64,000 nucleotides of DNA from Planctomycetota bacterium (GCA_016872725.1 VGZC01000009.1:1-64000); one strand, 5' to 3'. Shown: positions 1 to 8,188, counted from the first letter of the stretch. The notes: a model not told the origin generated them from the sequence alone. Made by a program: numbers and translations.

Positions 1-2142
1 TGCCAGGCACCAGTTTTCCTCCTCGGAAAAGACGAAAGCATGGATGGGTCGGTCAGCCTGGTGGTCCCGCCTCACGTTGAGAACCTGCTCGCGTGTTGAG
101 AGGTCCCAGCCCCGCAGACCGCCATCGTTACTGCCCGTGAAAACGGACCGACCATCGTGAGAGACGTTTATGCACCAGATGCCGCTGTAGGGGGAGTCCT
201 GAACGATCCGCTGCGTTTCCCGATACGAGAGTGGCTGCTTCGCCGACACCAGCGTTCGGTCTCGATCTGGCACGAACTCGCTAGCGGGCGTGATGGCGAC
301 GCAGTCGATGAACCCTCGCTCGCCTCTACGTAGCTGACCATCGCGGATAAGTCGGACTCGAATCGACGGAGCATTAGGCACGAATTCAGCCCACAGGAAT
401 TGCCATCCCTTGATGTTCGGCAGCGAATTGATGCGAACATTGAACCCGGAATCGGAGAGATCGAGCGAGAGATTCCCGACGGTCATCCGCGATGTCTCGA
501 ACGCCGCACTGAGGACGTATTTCTGACCGACGACCAGCGGGTGCTCGTCTGAAATGCAGGCGAATCCCTCCGACGCGAAATCAGCGATCGGAATCGAGCA
601 GGCCGAACATCGGCCATCAAACGACTTCTCAGTCGATTGCTCGAATAATCCCTTGTCACGAGGGTCGTTTGGGTCTTGAGCAGGCCAGCCCGCCATACCC
701 GACTCAAAGTCTCCACTCCCCACGAGTTGCCAGTGTGCAGGTCGATCGCCAGTCGTAACGGGCAGCATGTTGGCCTTGGGAGTGGCGTCGTCAGTCACTG
801 CCGTCGCCTTTTCGTTCGACTGGGTCCATGCCCACCACCCAGCCACGGTTCCACACACGGCGAGCAACGTCAGCACGATTATTCCCGTCAACCAATGCAG
901 ACGACTATGCGTTCCAAGGGTGGCTGTTCGGCGATTCTCGCCCATTCGCCGCGTCGGTTCACTTCGCCGTGGCGTTTGCGTTTCTGCGATGGTATTTGCT
1001 TGCTGCACGAGGCTGGTCAGCGTGGAGTCATCGACAAACGGTGCGAGGGCTTCCGCAACCTCCTTGGGCGTGCCGAACCGCTCCTCCGGCGTTTTGGCAC
1101 ACATGCGTTCGATGATCTTCGCCAACTCGTCCGGCACGTCCGATCGGCGATCCTGAATCGGCACCATGGGGCGTGAAGAATGAGCCAACGCCTTCTTGAG
1201 CAGATGGCGGTACTCCGGACCGCTGAACGGTGCGTTGCCGACCAGAAGTTTGTAAAGCGTGCAGCCCAGGCTGTAGATATCACTGCGAATATCGGCCAGA
1301 TGCGTATCGAACGCCTGCTCCGGAGCCATGTAGTCCACGGTGCCCAGAAGCTGCCCACTATGCGTCAATGAGTCCTCATCGACATGCAGCGGTCGGGCCA
1401 AGCCGAGGTCGAGTAGTTTGACCGTTCCTTCGTTCGTGAGAAAGATGTTCGACGGCTTCACATCGCGATGAACGAGTTGATGCTCAAAGGCATGCTGCAA
1501 AGCCAAGGCAGTCTGGCGAGCCATCGAACAGGCGGCACCGAGCGGCAATGGCCCCTGCAGTTCCACGAGCCGCGACAGGTCGAAGCCTATCAAGTGTTCC
1601 ATCACCAGGAACAACGTCTGGCCCGTCTCCCCAGCATCCAGAAAACGAACGATATGGGGATGGTTCAGCTTACCGACCAATTCCATCTCACGGCGAAAGC
1701 GGGTCGTCGCCGCTGAGTCATCAATCCGTGAAATGGGAAATACCTTAATGACGACCGAATCACCGGTCTTGTCTTCCACCGCCCAAAAAACGACGCCCAT
1801 CCCCCGGCGGTTAATCCGTTCCCGAAGGATGTAGCGACCAAGGCGTCGCGGCAGCGACTGGAATTGCTCGACTTCCGGATCAGCGTCCCTCGTTGGAGGA
1901 CCGAGACGAATTGAGCAAGCCTGTTCCAGCCCCATCCATAATTGCGGCTCCCCCGCAAACGCATCAGTAGGCTGCCGGAGATCAGTCAGGAGAGAGTCGG
2001 GTTGGAGTTCGGCATCAGCGAGTTGCGAAATCACCTCTGGGTGACGGTCGATAAACGCGGCGATGGCGACTTGCTCATCGGCGGAAACATTGCCGAGCAG
2101 ATAGGCTCTCAATTGTTCATCGCTGGGACGTTCCAGGGTCAT
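1..2142 (-). CDS. Ser/Thr protein kinase with WD40-like C-terminus (3' end outside window)
   Basis: The frame is open from the ATG at 2142 to base 1, so at least 714 residues are present and the C-terminus is missing. Residues 1-100 are an acidic N-terminal region. The kinase domain spans about 101-370, with VVIK (Lys 133), HRDVKPSN near 225-232, DLG in place of DFG near 245, and MAPEQ near 272. The glycine loop reads RINRRGMGVVF, so the first loop glycine is replaced. One membrane segment lies at about 415-438. Beyond it comes a region resembling a carbohydrate-binding fold (GDFESG), and the last visible part (SHDGRSVFTGSNDGGLRGWD) is WD40-like. The start codon overlaps the stop of the sigma-factor gene (ATGA), so the two are probably co-translated. 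It presumably phosphorylates proteins at the membrane; the substrate is unknown. Confidence 0.88.
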   Translation of the reverse strand, partial: MTLERPSDEQLRAYLLGNVSADEQVAIAAFIDRHPEVISQLADAELQPDSLLTDLRQPTDAFAGEPQLWMGLEQACSIRLGPPTRDADPEVEQFQSLPRRLGRYILRERINRRGMGVVFWAVEDKTGDSVVIKVFPISRIDDSAATTRFRREMELVGKLNHPHIVRFLDAGETGQTLFLVMEHLIGFDLSRLVELQGPLPLGAACSMARQTALALQHAFEHQLVHRDVKPSNIFLTNEGTVKLLDLGLARPLHVDEDSLTHSGQLLGTVDYMAPEQAFDTHLADIRSDIYSLGCTLYKLLVGNAPFSGPEYRHLLKKALAHSSRPMVPIQDRRSDVPDELAKIIERMCAKTPEERFGTPKEVAEALAPFVDDSTLTSLVQQANTIAETQTPRRSEPTRRMGENRRTATLGTHSRLHWLTGIIVLTLLAVCGTVAGWWAWTQSNEKATAVTDDATPKANMLPVTTGDRPAHWQLVGSGDFESGMAGWPAQDPNDPRDKGLFEQSTEKSFDGRCSACSIPIADFASEGFACISDEHPLVVGQKYVLSAAFETSRMTVGNLSLDLSDSGFNVRINSLPNIKGWQFLWAEFVPNAPSIRVRLIRDGQLRRGERGFIDCVAITPASEFVPDRDRTLVSAKQPLSYRETQRIVQDSPYSGIWCINVSHDGRSVFTGSNDGGLRGWDLSTREQVLNVRRDHQADRPIHAFVFSEEENWCLA

Positions 2143-2789
2143 CCAGGCTCCGGTGAATCTGAATCGCGTTCAAATGGATCGACAAGTTCTTCCCGCAGGC
2201 GGCGAAGCACACGCGACTTCGCCAGGTAGACCGCGTTCGCTGTAATCTCCAATTCCTTCGCAACATCCGCGACTGGCCGGCCTTCCACAGTGGTTCGCCA
2301 GAAGGCGTCCCACGTCTTCGTCTCGAACTCGTTGCGGACGAGGTCCATCACGCCTCTGACCAGGAGTGGTTCGCCCCGGAGACTCGACGGCTGATCCGAC
2401 AGAGAGTCCACAAGTTCGAGCCACCGCTGCTGAGCCGCGTCGCCGCCAACGGCATCCGGTCGCGTCTGTTGCCGCTGCCGATGGTCGATGATCCGCCGCT
2501 GCGTGATCCGTCGCACCCAGCCTCGAAACGTGTCGCCCGGTTGTTCTCGGTGAAAGTTCACGATGCTGCTGGCAATGCCCCGAAAGACCTCCTGACACAC
2601 GTCCGAAGAATCGTTGGGCTGTAATCCGACTTGCCTACACCACCCGTAGACCATCGGATAGTAAAGGCCCACCATGCGTTCCCAGGCGGTCTGGTCGTAC
2701 TCTCGCACGCGACGCAACAGGCTCGACGTAATCGTGCTCGGAAGGTCAGCGGTTCCTCTATTGGACTTATCCGGCGGGTCTGTCAGCAT
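2139..2789 (-). CDS. ECF-type RNA polymerase sigma factor
   Basis: A 216-residue sigma-70 family protein. Region 2 is recognisable around residues 25-100 (DSSDVCQEVFRGI, then TFRGWVRRITQRRIIDHRQR). Region 4 lies at about 160-208 with a helix-turn-helix (DVAKELEITANAVYLAKSRV). It should direct RNA polymerase to a small set of promoters. Its TGA overlaps the ATG of the downstream kinase, so kinase and sigma factor are very likely one regulatory unit, an ECF-kinase pairing well known in planctomycetes. No anti-sigma factor is visible, so the kinase may take that control role; this is inference. Confidence 0.9.
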   Translation of the reverse strand: MLTDPPDKSNRGTADLPSTITSSLLRRVREYDQTAWERMVGLYYPMVYGWCRQVGLQPNDSSDVCQEVFRGIASSIVNFHREQPGDTFRGWVRRITQRRIIDHRQRQQTRPDAVGGDAAQQRWLELVDSLSDQPSSLRGEPLLVRGVMDLVRNEFETKTWDAFWRTTVEGRPVADVAKELEITANAVYLAKSRVLRRLREELVDPFERDSDSPEPG

Positions 2790-2859
2790 TTTGTCGGCAC
2801 CACCTTCATTGGTCGTAACTGCTACTTTGAAGCCAGTTTATGCTGCCGAGAACTTGTCG

Positions 2860-3309
2860 TTAAGCCGAACGGTCCTCATCTAGTTCCGCCAAGCCCCGGT
2901 TGTCAAGCACCTTTCGTGCAGCCTCGATGAAACCTTGCTCGCCAATGTTTTGGTCCCAGAGCTTAAGGAAGCGCTGGATGTCCTTCACGAATCGGTCGCT
3001 GGCCCGCATCAGTTCGCCGTCGATGTCGATCTGGGCTTCCTGAAAGAGTCCCGCCGAGTCTTGCCGGTACGAGAGGGGCAGCCATTCGCCGGTGTTGGGC
3101 AGGATTTCGATCTCGACATCTGGGTCACGCATCAGGTCCCCATTCTGCTCGTACCAGTGCATGACCGAGATCAACATTCCACCTCGCGGGCCGGTGCCGA
3201 TTCTCTCGATGGACAAAGGCATGAAGCCATCGACCCGTAGCGAGATCGGGTTCTTCGCGAGGTTGTCGAATCCGCCGAATAGCTCGATGATCTTGGTGAC
3301 GTTCTTCAC
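2860..3309 (-). CDS. DUF6908-like hypothetical protein
   Basis: A 149-residue soluble protein with no signal peptide or membrane segment. The start is GTG at 3309 and overlaps the TGA of the upstream gene (GTGA), so the two are translationally coupled. The sequence (KIIELFGGFDNLAKNP, then MHWYEQNGDLMRDPDVEIE) resembles the DUF6908 family as I remember it, which I cannot confirm here. That family is typical of accessory DNA, which fits the lower GC of this stretch. Function unknown. Confidence 0.6.
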   Translation of the reverse strand: MKNVTKIIELFGGFDNLAKNPISLRVDGFMPLSIERIGTGPRGGMLISVMHWYEQNGDLMRDPDVEIEILPNTGEWLPLSYRQDSAGLFQEAQIDIDGELMRASDRFVKDIQRFLKLWDQNIGEQGFIEAARKVLDNRGLAELDEDRSA

Positions 3310-3713
3310 GACTTGTTCCCCTCCCGTCGCTGGCCGCGACCGCGAGGCTTGGCCGATTGTTTGGCACGGAAACGCTTCGACTTAGGCACCGGAGCGTTGG
3401 ATGTTGCGGCAATCACGCAGAGCGTGAGGAGTTGAATCGCGGACAGGCCAGTTTCAGTGCTGGCAGCACGGAGCGAATCGAGCGTCCCGGCCTCCGTCGA
3501 GAATGGCAGTCGAACAGTCTGCCTTGCTCCCTTTTGGCCAACGAGTCCTATGACACGAAGCTGGTCGATAATCTTGGGCAAGTTCTGCGTGACGGTCTCC
3601 GCGACAAATACAACATTGGTCGTACCTGTCGCGTCTCGTTGCCGACGCATGGCTTCGACGAGCGGACTAGGCAGTTTGACGACGCGAAACATCTGGTCGA
3701 GCGTCTTCTTCAT
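3306..3713 (-). CDS. hypothetical protein in the tRNA-Ser-proximal accessory stretch
   Basis: A 135-residue protein, not recognised. The ATG at 3713 was chosen over a longer frame because AGGAG sits 7 bases upstream of it. The middle (NLPKIIDQLRVIGLVGQKG, then LSAIQLLTLCVIAATS) looks like a helical domain. The C-terminus is strongly basic (KSKRFRAKQSAKPRGRGQRR), which suggests nucleic-acid binding; this is inference. It leads a two-gene unit with the DUF6908-like gene. Confidence 0.6.
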   Translation of the reverse strand: MKKTLDQMFRVVKLPSPLVEAMRRQRDATGTTNVVFVAETVTQNLPKIIDQLRVIGLVGQKGARQTVRLPFSTEAGTLDSLRAASTETGLSAIQLLTLCVIAATSNAPVPKSKRFRAKQSAKPRGRGQRREGNKS

Positions 3714-3930
3714 CTGGGGTCTCCTGTCTTCAAGTGGAAGAGATCGAGAACCCCACCAGCCAATCACGGGTTCACGGCTGGGACAATTCTTCTCCCAGCA
3801 ACCATGATGTGGCCGCAGCGACTACGTGCGTAAATCGACTTGGCACGTCGCTTCACCTAAGAGGTGATCGAGAGAGCGATCAGCGAGGTGTGGAAAGAGG
3901 CACCTGAGACTCAGCAACTGAAGATTTGAG

Positions 3931-4017
3931 CGGAGAGGCAGGGATTCGAACCCTGGGTCGGGTTACCCCGACTCTGGTTTTCAAGACCAGTGCAATAGAC
4001 CGCTCTGCCACCTCTCC
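3931..4017 (-). tRNA. tRNA-Ser (UGA)
   Basis: An 87-nt class II tRNA on the minus strand. The acceptor stem GGAGAGG pairs perfectly with CCTCTCC, with discriminator G. The anticodon loop is CTTGAAA, giving UGA. The long variable arm (GTCGGGGTAACCCGAC) is typical of serine tRNA, and the T arm contains GGTTCGAATCC. CCA is not encoded. The 3' end faces the less GC-rich block at 1-3830, the position expected for an element integrated at a tRNA 3' end. Confidence 0.97.
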
Positions 4018-4111
4018 AAGTTCATCGCCGATGTCGTATTCAAAGACGGCGTCGGCTGTTTGAAAGTTCGTCAGTCTGGATTACTTCTCCCAAGCATACG
4101 GCTCGCGTCGT
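3977..4111. repeat. 135-bp direct repeat, copy 1 (tRNA-Ser 5' half plus upstream DNA)
   Basis: Bases 3977-4111 recur at 4472-4606 with no gaps and about five mismatches. Copy 1 covers the tRNA-Ser gene from its anticodon stem-loop to its 5' end, then 94 bp of upstream DNA that should hold the tRNA promoter. The left boundary falls inside the anticodon stem, a site often used for crossover by tyrosine integrases. Confidence 0.93.
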
Positions 4112-4471
4112 CGGGCGACATTTCTGAAAACCGGGGACGCGTCGGCGTCTGCCCGAAGGACAGCGGGACAGCCGGGAAAGCGGCGTCAAACCCCGACGGC
4201 ACAACGGGAAACGCGAACCGGGCGTGCGGGACAGGGCCGGGACGCTGGTCTCGTCGGCCGCGCCCCAGGGCGACCAGCGGGCGGCGGGAAACGCGGACAG
4301 CGGCGGCGGAAGGGGTATTCCGGCTACTGACCGAACAAGCGGCTGACAAGCCGCCCATTCCCGCTGTGTCGTTGGAGTATTCCATCAAGCCTTCCGAAAC
4401 CTTGTTTCTCTCGCGTCTGACCGTCATTCCCAAGGGTCCCCGGTGCTCCAGGTTTTCAAAACTGTGTGTCA
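4112..4471. other. 360-bp spacer between the two repeat copies, no gene seen
   Basis: Open frames cross this spacer on both strands, but none has a convincing ribosome-binding site or recognisable protein. The plus-strand frame also encodes the same peptide at both repeat copies, which marks it as a by-product of the repeat. The spacer is rich in CGGGAA and CGGGAC motifs and ends in a second short copy of the repeat edge (GGTTTTCAAAACTG near 4451). With its flanks it forms the 629-base gene-free stretch 4018-4646. Confidence 0.6.
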
Positions 4472-4606
4472 GTTTTCAAGACCAGTGCAATAGACCGCTC
4501 TGCCACCTCTCCGAGTTCATCGCCGATGTCGTATTCACAGACGGCATAGGCTGTTTGAAAGTTCGTCAGTCTGGATTACTTCTCCCAAGTATACGGCTCG
4601 CGTCGT
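4472..4606. repeat. 135-bp direct repeat, copy 2 (orphan tRNA-Ser 5' half)
   Basis: This second copy holds bases equivalent to the tRNA-Ser 5' half (4472-4512, minus strand) and its upstream flank, but no 3' half follows, so it cannot fold as a tRNA. In ordinary integration at a tRNA the orphan piece is the 3' fragment; here it is the 5' piece with promoter DNA, so a tandem duplication followed by deletion fits better. Confidence 0.93.
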
Positions 4607-4646
4607 TGGTGGATCGAATACGGGGACGCCTCCGCCATTTCCAATC

Positions 4647-5015
4647 CTAGTCTCCGCGCCATGTCGGCTTCTTTCGCCGCGCGCGGGGGTGCGGCTTGAG
4701 GCGTTTCAGCGTGGGGTCCACGAGGGTAGCCCCCGGCATCCGATCGATCAATTCGACCCGTTTCGCCTGACGCTTCACGGCGGCCCGGCGACCAGCCGCC
4801 TCGCGTTCCTCGCGCTGCGCCTCACGCTCGGCCTGGGTTCGCTCCGCCAATTCGTACTTGACCGGTTGACCTTGGCGAATATCCCAATCCGGACGACAGG
4901 CGCCGAGCGACGTCACGTGGAAGTAGACGTCAAACCGGTCATCGTGCGCAGAATCGGGACGGATGAACCCGTAGCCTTTCGCGGAGAAAAACGCGACAAC
5001 CGTACCATAACGCAC
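4647..5015 (-). CDS. cold-shock-domain protein with charged C-terminal extension
   Basis: A 122-residue protein. The start is GTG at 5015 because GGGGAGG lies just upstream, although the frame runs back to 5177. Residues 2-65 are a cold-shock OB fold (VVAFFSAKGYGFI, then FDVYFHVTSLG, matching the RNP1 and RNP2 regions). The rest is an Arg/Lys/Glu-rich tail (AEREAQREEREAAGRRAAVK). It likely binds single-stranded RNA or DNA. Classical Csp proteins are about 70 residues, so the tail is an added module. Confidence 0.83.
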   Translation of the reverse strand: MRYGTVVAFFSAKGYGFIRPDSAHDDRFDVYFHVTSLGACRPDWDIRQGQPVKYELAERTQAEREAQREEREAAGRRAAVKRQAKRVELIDRMPGATLVDPTLKRLKPHPRARRKKPTWRGD

Positions 5016-5252
5016 GCAAGACCTCCCCGGAATGACCGCTGTCCACCCTCGACCGACCGATGCGCGCCCCCCTTCACCGCGATGCGGTCCGATCGGCATC
5101 CACCGAACGCGAGGACACACGCCTAACACCATCATAGCCCGCCAGACAGGTCCCGGCATGGGGTCCACCTCACCCATCGGCCGTGTGCACGTCCGACGCC
5201 CAGCCCCGGATCGCCGGCCGTTCGCACGCCCGATCGCATCGTCGCAGGTTCC

Positions 5253-5558
5253 CTATCGCGGGTAGTCCCAAGCGTCGAACGACTGCCTCCATTCGTCGGC
5301 CAGCCGCGCACGCATCTTGGTGGAAAACTCCGGAAATTGATTCCGCCGATAGGTCGTTTTGGCGGCGGCGTACGTCTCCAACGCCGCCCGACGCGTTTCG
5401 AATTCGCCCAGATCGAGCGCCCTGTAGATCGACTCCAGTTCCGACAGCGGCGATGCGACCAGGTCCTCGTATTTGAGTTCATGATACCGTCCGGGCGGTA
5501 TCCGCGACACCTGTTCAAAAAACGCGGCATACAGTCGGCGATACGTCGCGATGATCAT
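5253..5558 (-). pseudogene. C-terminal fragment of a sulfotransferase-family protein
   Basis: The 101 codons encode the C-terminal third of a bacterial sulfotransferase (IPPGRYHELKYEDLVASPL, then ESIYRALDLGEFE). Complete members are about 300-400 residues and carry a PAPS-binding loop near the N-terminus, which is absent. Upstream of 5558 the DNA belongs to a GNAT-like gene in another frame. A deletion has probably joined the two genes, leaving this part non-functional. Confidence 0.7.
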
Positions 5559-6153
5559 CTCCGAGAACCACGAGCGTGGCTCCGCCGGAAATCGGCGGAA
5601 TCCCGGAAAACGGAGCCGCGAGGCGCGTCATGCGCCGCTGAAAGGAATCGCGATTCCACTCGATGGCGCGGATCGGATCCAAAACCCTCACCCAGAAACC
5701 GGCATTGCGAATCGTCGTCGTCGTCGATGAGGCGTCCCGCCAGAACCGAGGGGCGCGGGATGCGCGATGGCCGTAATACGCGAAGCCGAATTGGAACCGG
5801 AGCCCCCGTTCCCGGTGACGCGTCCGAACGGCTTCGATGAGTCGCCGCGCCACACCCGTCCCCTGCGCGTCGGGCGAGACACTGAGCCAACTCGCCTGCG
5901 AACCCGCGAACCGAATCTCGTCGAACGCAAACTGCATGGGGAAGTAGCCCACCACGCCAACCAACCGCGAACCATCGTAGGCCGCCACGACGTGCTCGTG
6001 GGGTCCCGGCTCGTCCATTCCCAACTGCCAACGAAAAAAGTCGCCGCTCCATCGCGGCACGGCCATTGCGCCCCGATAGGTGGATTGCCACTGCGCGACG
6101 ACAAAGTCGGACAAGGCGTCCGGCGTACCCTCGTAGGATCGAATCTCCACCAT
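5515..6153 (-). pseudogene. GNAT-family acetyltransferase, probably 3'-truncated
   Basis: From ATG 6153 the frame gives 212 residues (MVEIRSYEGTPDALSDFVV) with a GNAT core. LSVSPDAQGTGVARRLIEAV is the acetyl-CoA-binding loop (Q-x-x-G-x-A). It should transfer an acetyl group to an amine, probably in surface-polymer chemistry. The last 15 or so residues are read from the frame opposite the sulfotransferase remnant and look unrelated to the fold. Similar proteins of polysaccharide loci are longer, so I infer loss of the C-terminal domain. It could still be a functional short GNAT. Confidence 0.6.
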
Positions 6154-6442
6154 CGACCAACCTGCTCGCTTCGAATTTCCGTCCGCCGTCCGCGGACGCC
6201 GCTCCGCTCCAACCGATGGGCAGGCCTTCATGCTATTCGTGGCATGCCATCGAGCAACCCGCGGCCACGCGAAACCCAATGCGATTCGATGTGGAATTCG
6301 ACACTGGGCAAACTGAACCGGTTCGGTCGGCTTTTCAGGTCGGTGGGTTCCGATTGGATTCCCCTTGCCGACCGCGTCGATGCAACTCAGGGTTCCCGCC
6401 GGTCGGCGGCCCCCCTTCCCTCCCACGAGTCCAAACCCGCCT

Positions 6443-6715
6443 ATGACCTGCCCGTCCACCTCGCCTTCCACCGACAGCATTCGCGGACGCGTGCGGACGA
6501 TCCTCGAGTGTTTCGGAGTTCCGTCCGACGCTGTGATGCGCGAGACGATCCTCATCCGCGGAGGATTCTACTGCGGACGCCGGTTCTCGTGCGACGGAAT
6601 GCAGGTCGTCTGGTTCATCGAGGAAAACCAGCTCAAGGTGTTCGGTCGCGGCGGCGAACTGAACGAAGTGCGCGCGGCGGTCGAGGAGCGCCTGGTCCTG
6701 GCTCCCGCCGCGTGA
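6443..6715 (+). CDS. small conserved hypothetical protein
   Basis: A 90-residue protein from ATG 6443; the frame extends upstream without a ribosome-binding site. The core (RTILECFGVPSDAVMRETIL, then FSCDGMQVVWFIEENQLKVF) has the look of a compact alpha/beta domain and codon use like the neighbours. No membrane segment or known motif is seen. It converges with phoB (17 bases between stops). Function unknown. Confidence 0.6.
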   Translation: MTCPSTSPSTDSIRGRVRTILECFGVPSDAVMRETILIRGGFYCGRRFSCDGMQVVWFIEENQLKVFGRGGELNEVRAAVEERLVLAPAA

Positions 6716-6732
6716 TCGTCGTCGAGCATGGC

Positions 6733-7443
6733 CTAGGCGATCGACGGTTCCGAGTCGCTCGTGTCGCGGAACCGGTATCCGATCCCTCGGACGGTTTCGA
6801 TGAGCGGTCCGGCGGCGCCGAGTTTCTTGCGCAAGGCGCGGATGTGCACGTCGATCGTGCGTTCCAGGACCATCGTGTCGCTTCCCAGCGCGGCATCGAT
6901 GAGCTGCGATCGATCGAAGACGCGCCCCGCGTGGCGCAAGAGCGTTTCGAGGATCCGGAATTCGTTGAGCGTCAGCGAGATCTGACGGCCGCGAACCGTG
7001 ACGCGATGGCGCTTGCGGTCGAGCTGGACTCCGTGCGCGACGACCACGTCCTCGTCGCCCGTCTCGCCCGTTCCGCGGCGCAGGACGGCCTTGAGCCGTT
7101 CGAGCAACACCTTCACGCTGAACGGCTTGGTGACATAGTCGTCGGCGCCGAGCGTGAACCCGATCAGCTCGTCCGATTCGTCGCCTTTCGCCGTCAACAT
7201 CACGATCTTGAGGTCCTTGAGCGCCGGTTCGCTCCGCAACCGGCGGCAGACATCGAGCCCGTTGACGACCGGCAGCATCACGTCGAGCACGACGAGGGAG
7301 GGCAGCCTGGCGACGGCCTGATTGATGCCGTCTTGTCCGTCCGAGGCGACGAGCACTTCGAAGCCCGATTGCCGCAGGTTGTACGCCAACACGTCGGACA
7401 AGGGACGGTCGTCTTCAATGATGAGGATCTTGGGTTTGCTCAT
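6733..7443 (-). CDS. phoB: phosphate-regulon response regulator PhoB
   Basis: A 236-residue OmpR/PhoB-type regulator. The receiver domain (1-120) has acidic residues at 10-12, phosphoacceptor Asp 54 (VVLDVMLP), and TKPF as the switch lysine. The C-terminal winged helix (140-230) ends RTIDVHIRALRKKLG and ETVRGIGYRF, the standard DNA-binding signature. The ATG at 7443 lies inside the phoU 3' end (29-nt overlap). It should bind Pho boxes as a dimer; a candidate site lies at 8146-8178, before phoU. Confidence 0.93.
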   Translation of the reverse strand: MSKPKILIIEDDRPLSDVLAYNLRQSGFEVLVASDGQDGINQAVARLPSLVVLDVMLPVVNGLDVCRRLRSEPALKDLKIVMLTAKGDESDELIGFTLGADDYVTKPFSVKVLLERLKAVLRRGTGETGDEDVVVAHGVQLDRKRHRVTVRGRQISLTLNEFRILETLLRHAGRVFDRSQLIDAALGSDTMVLERTIDVHIRALRKKLGAAGPLIETVRGIGYRFRDTSDSEPSIA

Positions 7444-8125
7444 GGGACGCGCCCGATACACGAGGCTCCAGGAATTGCTGGTGCCGCACAATATCTCCCT
7501 CGACCAGATAGATCACGTCCTCGCAGATGTTCGTCGCGTGGTCGCCGATCCGTTCGATGTGCCGCACGGCCGAGAAACAGTGCAGGGCCGGCGCAACCAG
7601 ACTCGGCGATTGCCGCATGCGCTGCGTCAGGTGCTCGATGATCTCCACATTGAGCGCGTCGACGTCGCGATCGGTCCGAATCACGCTCCGCGCGCCCCGC
7701 GCGTCGAGATGGACGAAGGCGTCGAGCGCCCCCTGGACCATGCGCCGCGCCATCCGAGCCATGACCGGCACGTCGTCGGGGATCGGGAATTCGGCGAACC
7801 GATTGATATGGCTCGCGCGCTGCGCGATGTTCACCGCCAAGTCGGCGATCCGTTCGAGGTCGTTGTTGATCTTGAGCACGCTCGCGATCCGACGCAGATC
7901 GACGGCGACCGGCTGGTGCAGGGCGAGCAGCTTCAGGCATTCCTCCTCGATCAGTACCTCGCGCTGGTCCACCTGGCTGTCCGATTCGATCACCTCGGCG
8001 GCGAATCGGTCGTTCCGTTCGCACAAGGCGAGCGTCGCCTTGTCGATCATCTCCTCGACAATCGAGGACATCGAGAAGATCTCCCGATGCATGCGTTCCA
8101 TATCGCGTTGCAGGTGGAGGCTCAT
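7415..8125 (-). CDS. phoU: phosphate signalling protein PhoU
   Basis: A 236-residue all-helical protein with the tandem PhoU repeat, each carrying the metal-binding signature (NNDLERIADLAVNIAQRA and RHIERIGDHATNICEDVIYL). PhoU links the Pst phosphate transporter to PhoR and dampens the regulon when phosphate is ample. No pst genes lie in this window. The ATG at 8125 follows a GATACT hexamer by only six bases and has no clear ribosome-binding site, so the transcript may be leaderless. Confidence 0.94.
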   Translation of the reverse strand: MSLHLQRDMERMHREIFSMSSIVEEMIDKATLALCERNDRFAAEVIESDSQVDQREVLIEEECLKLLALHQPVAVDLRRIASVLKINNDLERIADLAVNIAQRASHINRFAEFPIPDDVPVMARMARRMVQGALDAFVHLDARGARSVIRTDRDVDALNVEIIEHLTQRMRQSPSLVAPALHCFSAVRHIERIGDHATNICEDVIYLVEGDIVRHQQFLEPRVSGASHEQTQDPHH

Positions 8126-8131
8126 GGTTTC

Positions 8132-8178
8132 AGTATCCCGCCGGTTGTGAAGATCGTGTGAAGATCGCGTGAAGCTCG
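8132..8178 (-). promoter_or_regulatory. Pho-box-like triple direct repeat with -10 element, upstream of phoU
   Basis: Read on the minus strand, three 7-bp units CTTCACG, CTTCACA and CTTCACA are separated by 4 bp, an exact 11-bp period (8146-8178). They are followed after 8 bp by GATACT (8132-8137) and six bases later by the phoU ATG. PhoB/PhoP dimers bind direct 7-bp repeats at 11-bp spacing, and the Streptomyces PhoP unit (GTTCACC) differs from CTTCACA at two positions. The layout puts the repeats where a -35 box would lie, as in activated pho promoters. Confidence 0.72.
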
Positions 8179-8188
8179 GTTGGGGCTC

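Noticed and set aside
168-1964. Several short minus-strand frames in the first 2 kb
   Set aside because: They lie one frame off the continuous kinase reading frame that is open from 2142 to base 1.
4472-4512. Second tRNA-Ser gene
   Set aside because: Only the 5' half is present; no variable arm, T arm or 3' acceptor strand follows.
4060-4650. 196-codon plus-strand open frame across both tRNA repeat copies
   Set aside because: Its start and end encode the same peptide because of the direct repeat, it runs antisense through tRNA-derived DNA, and it has no recognisable domain or ribosome-binding site.
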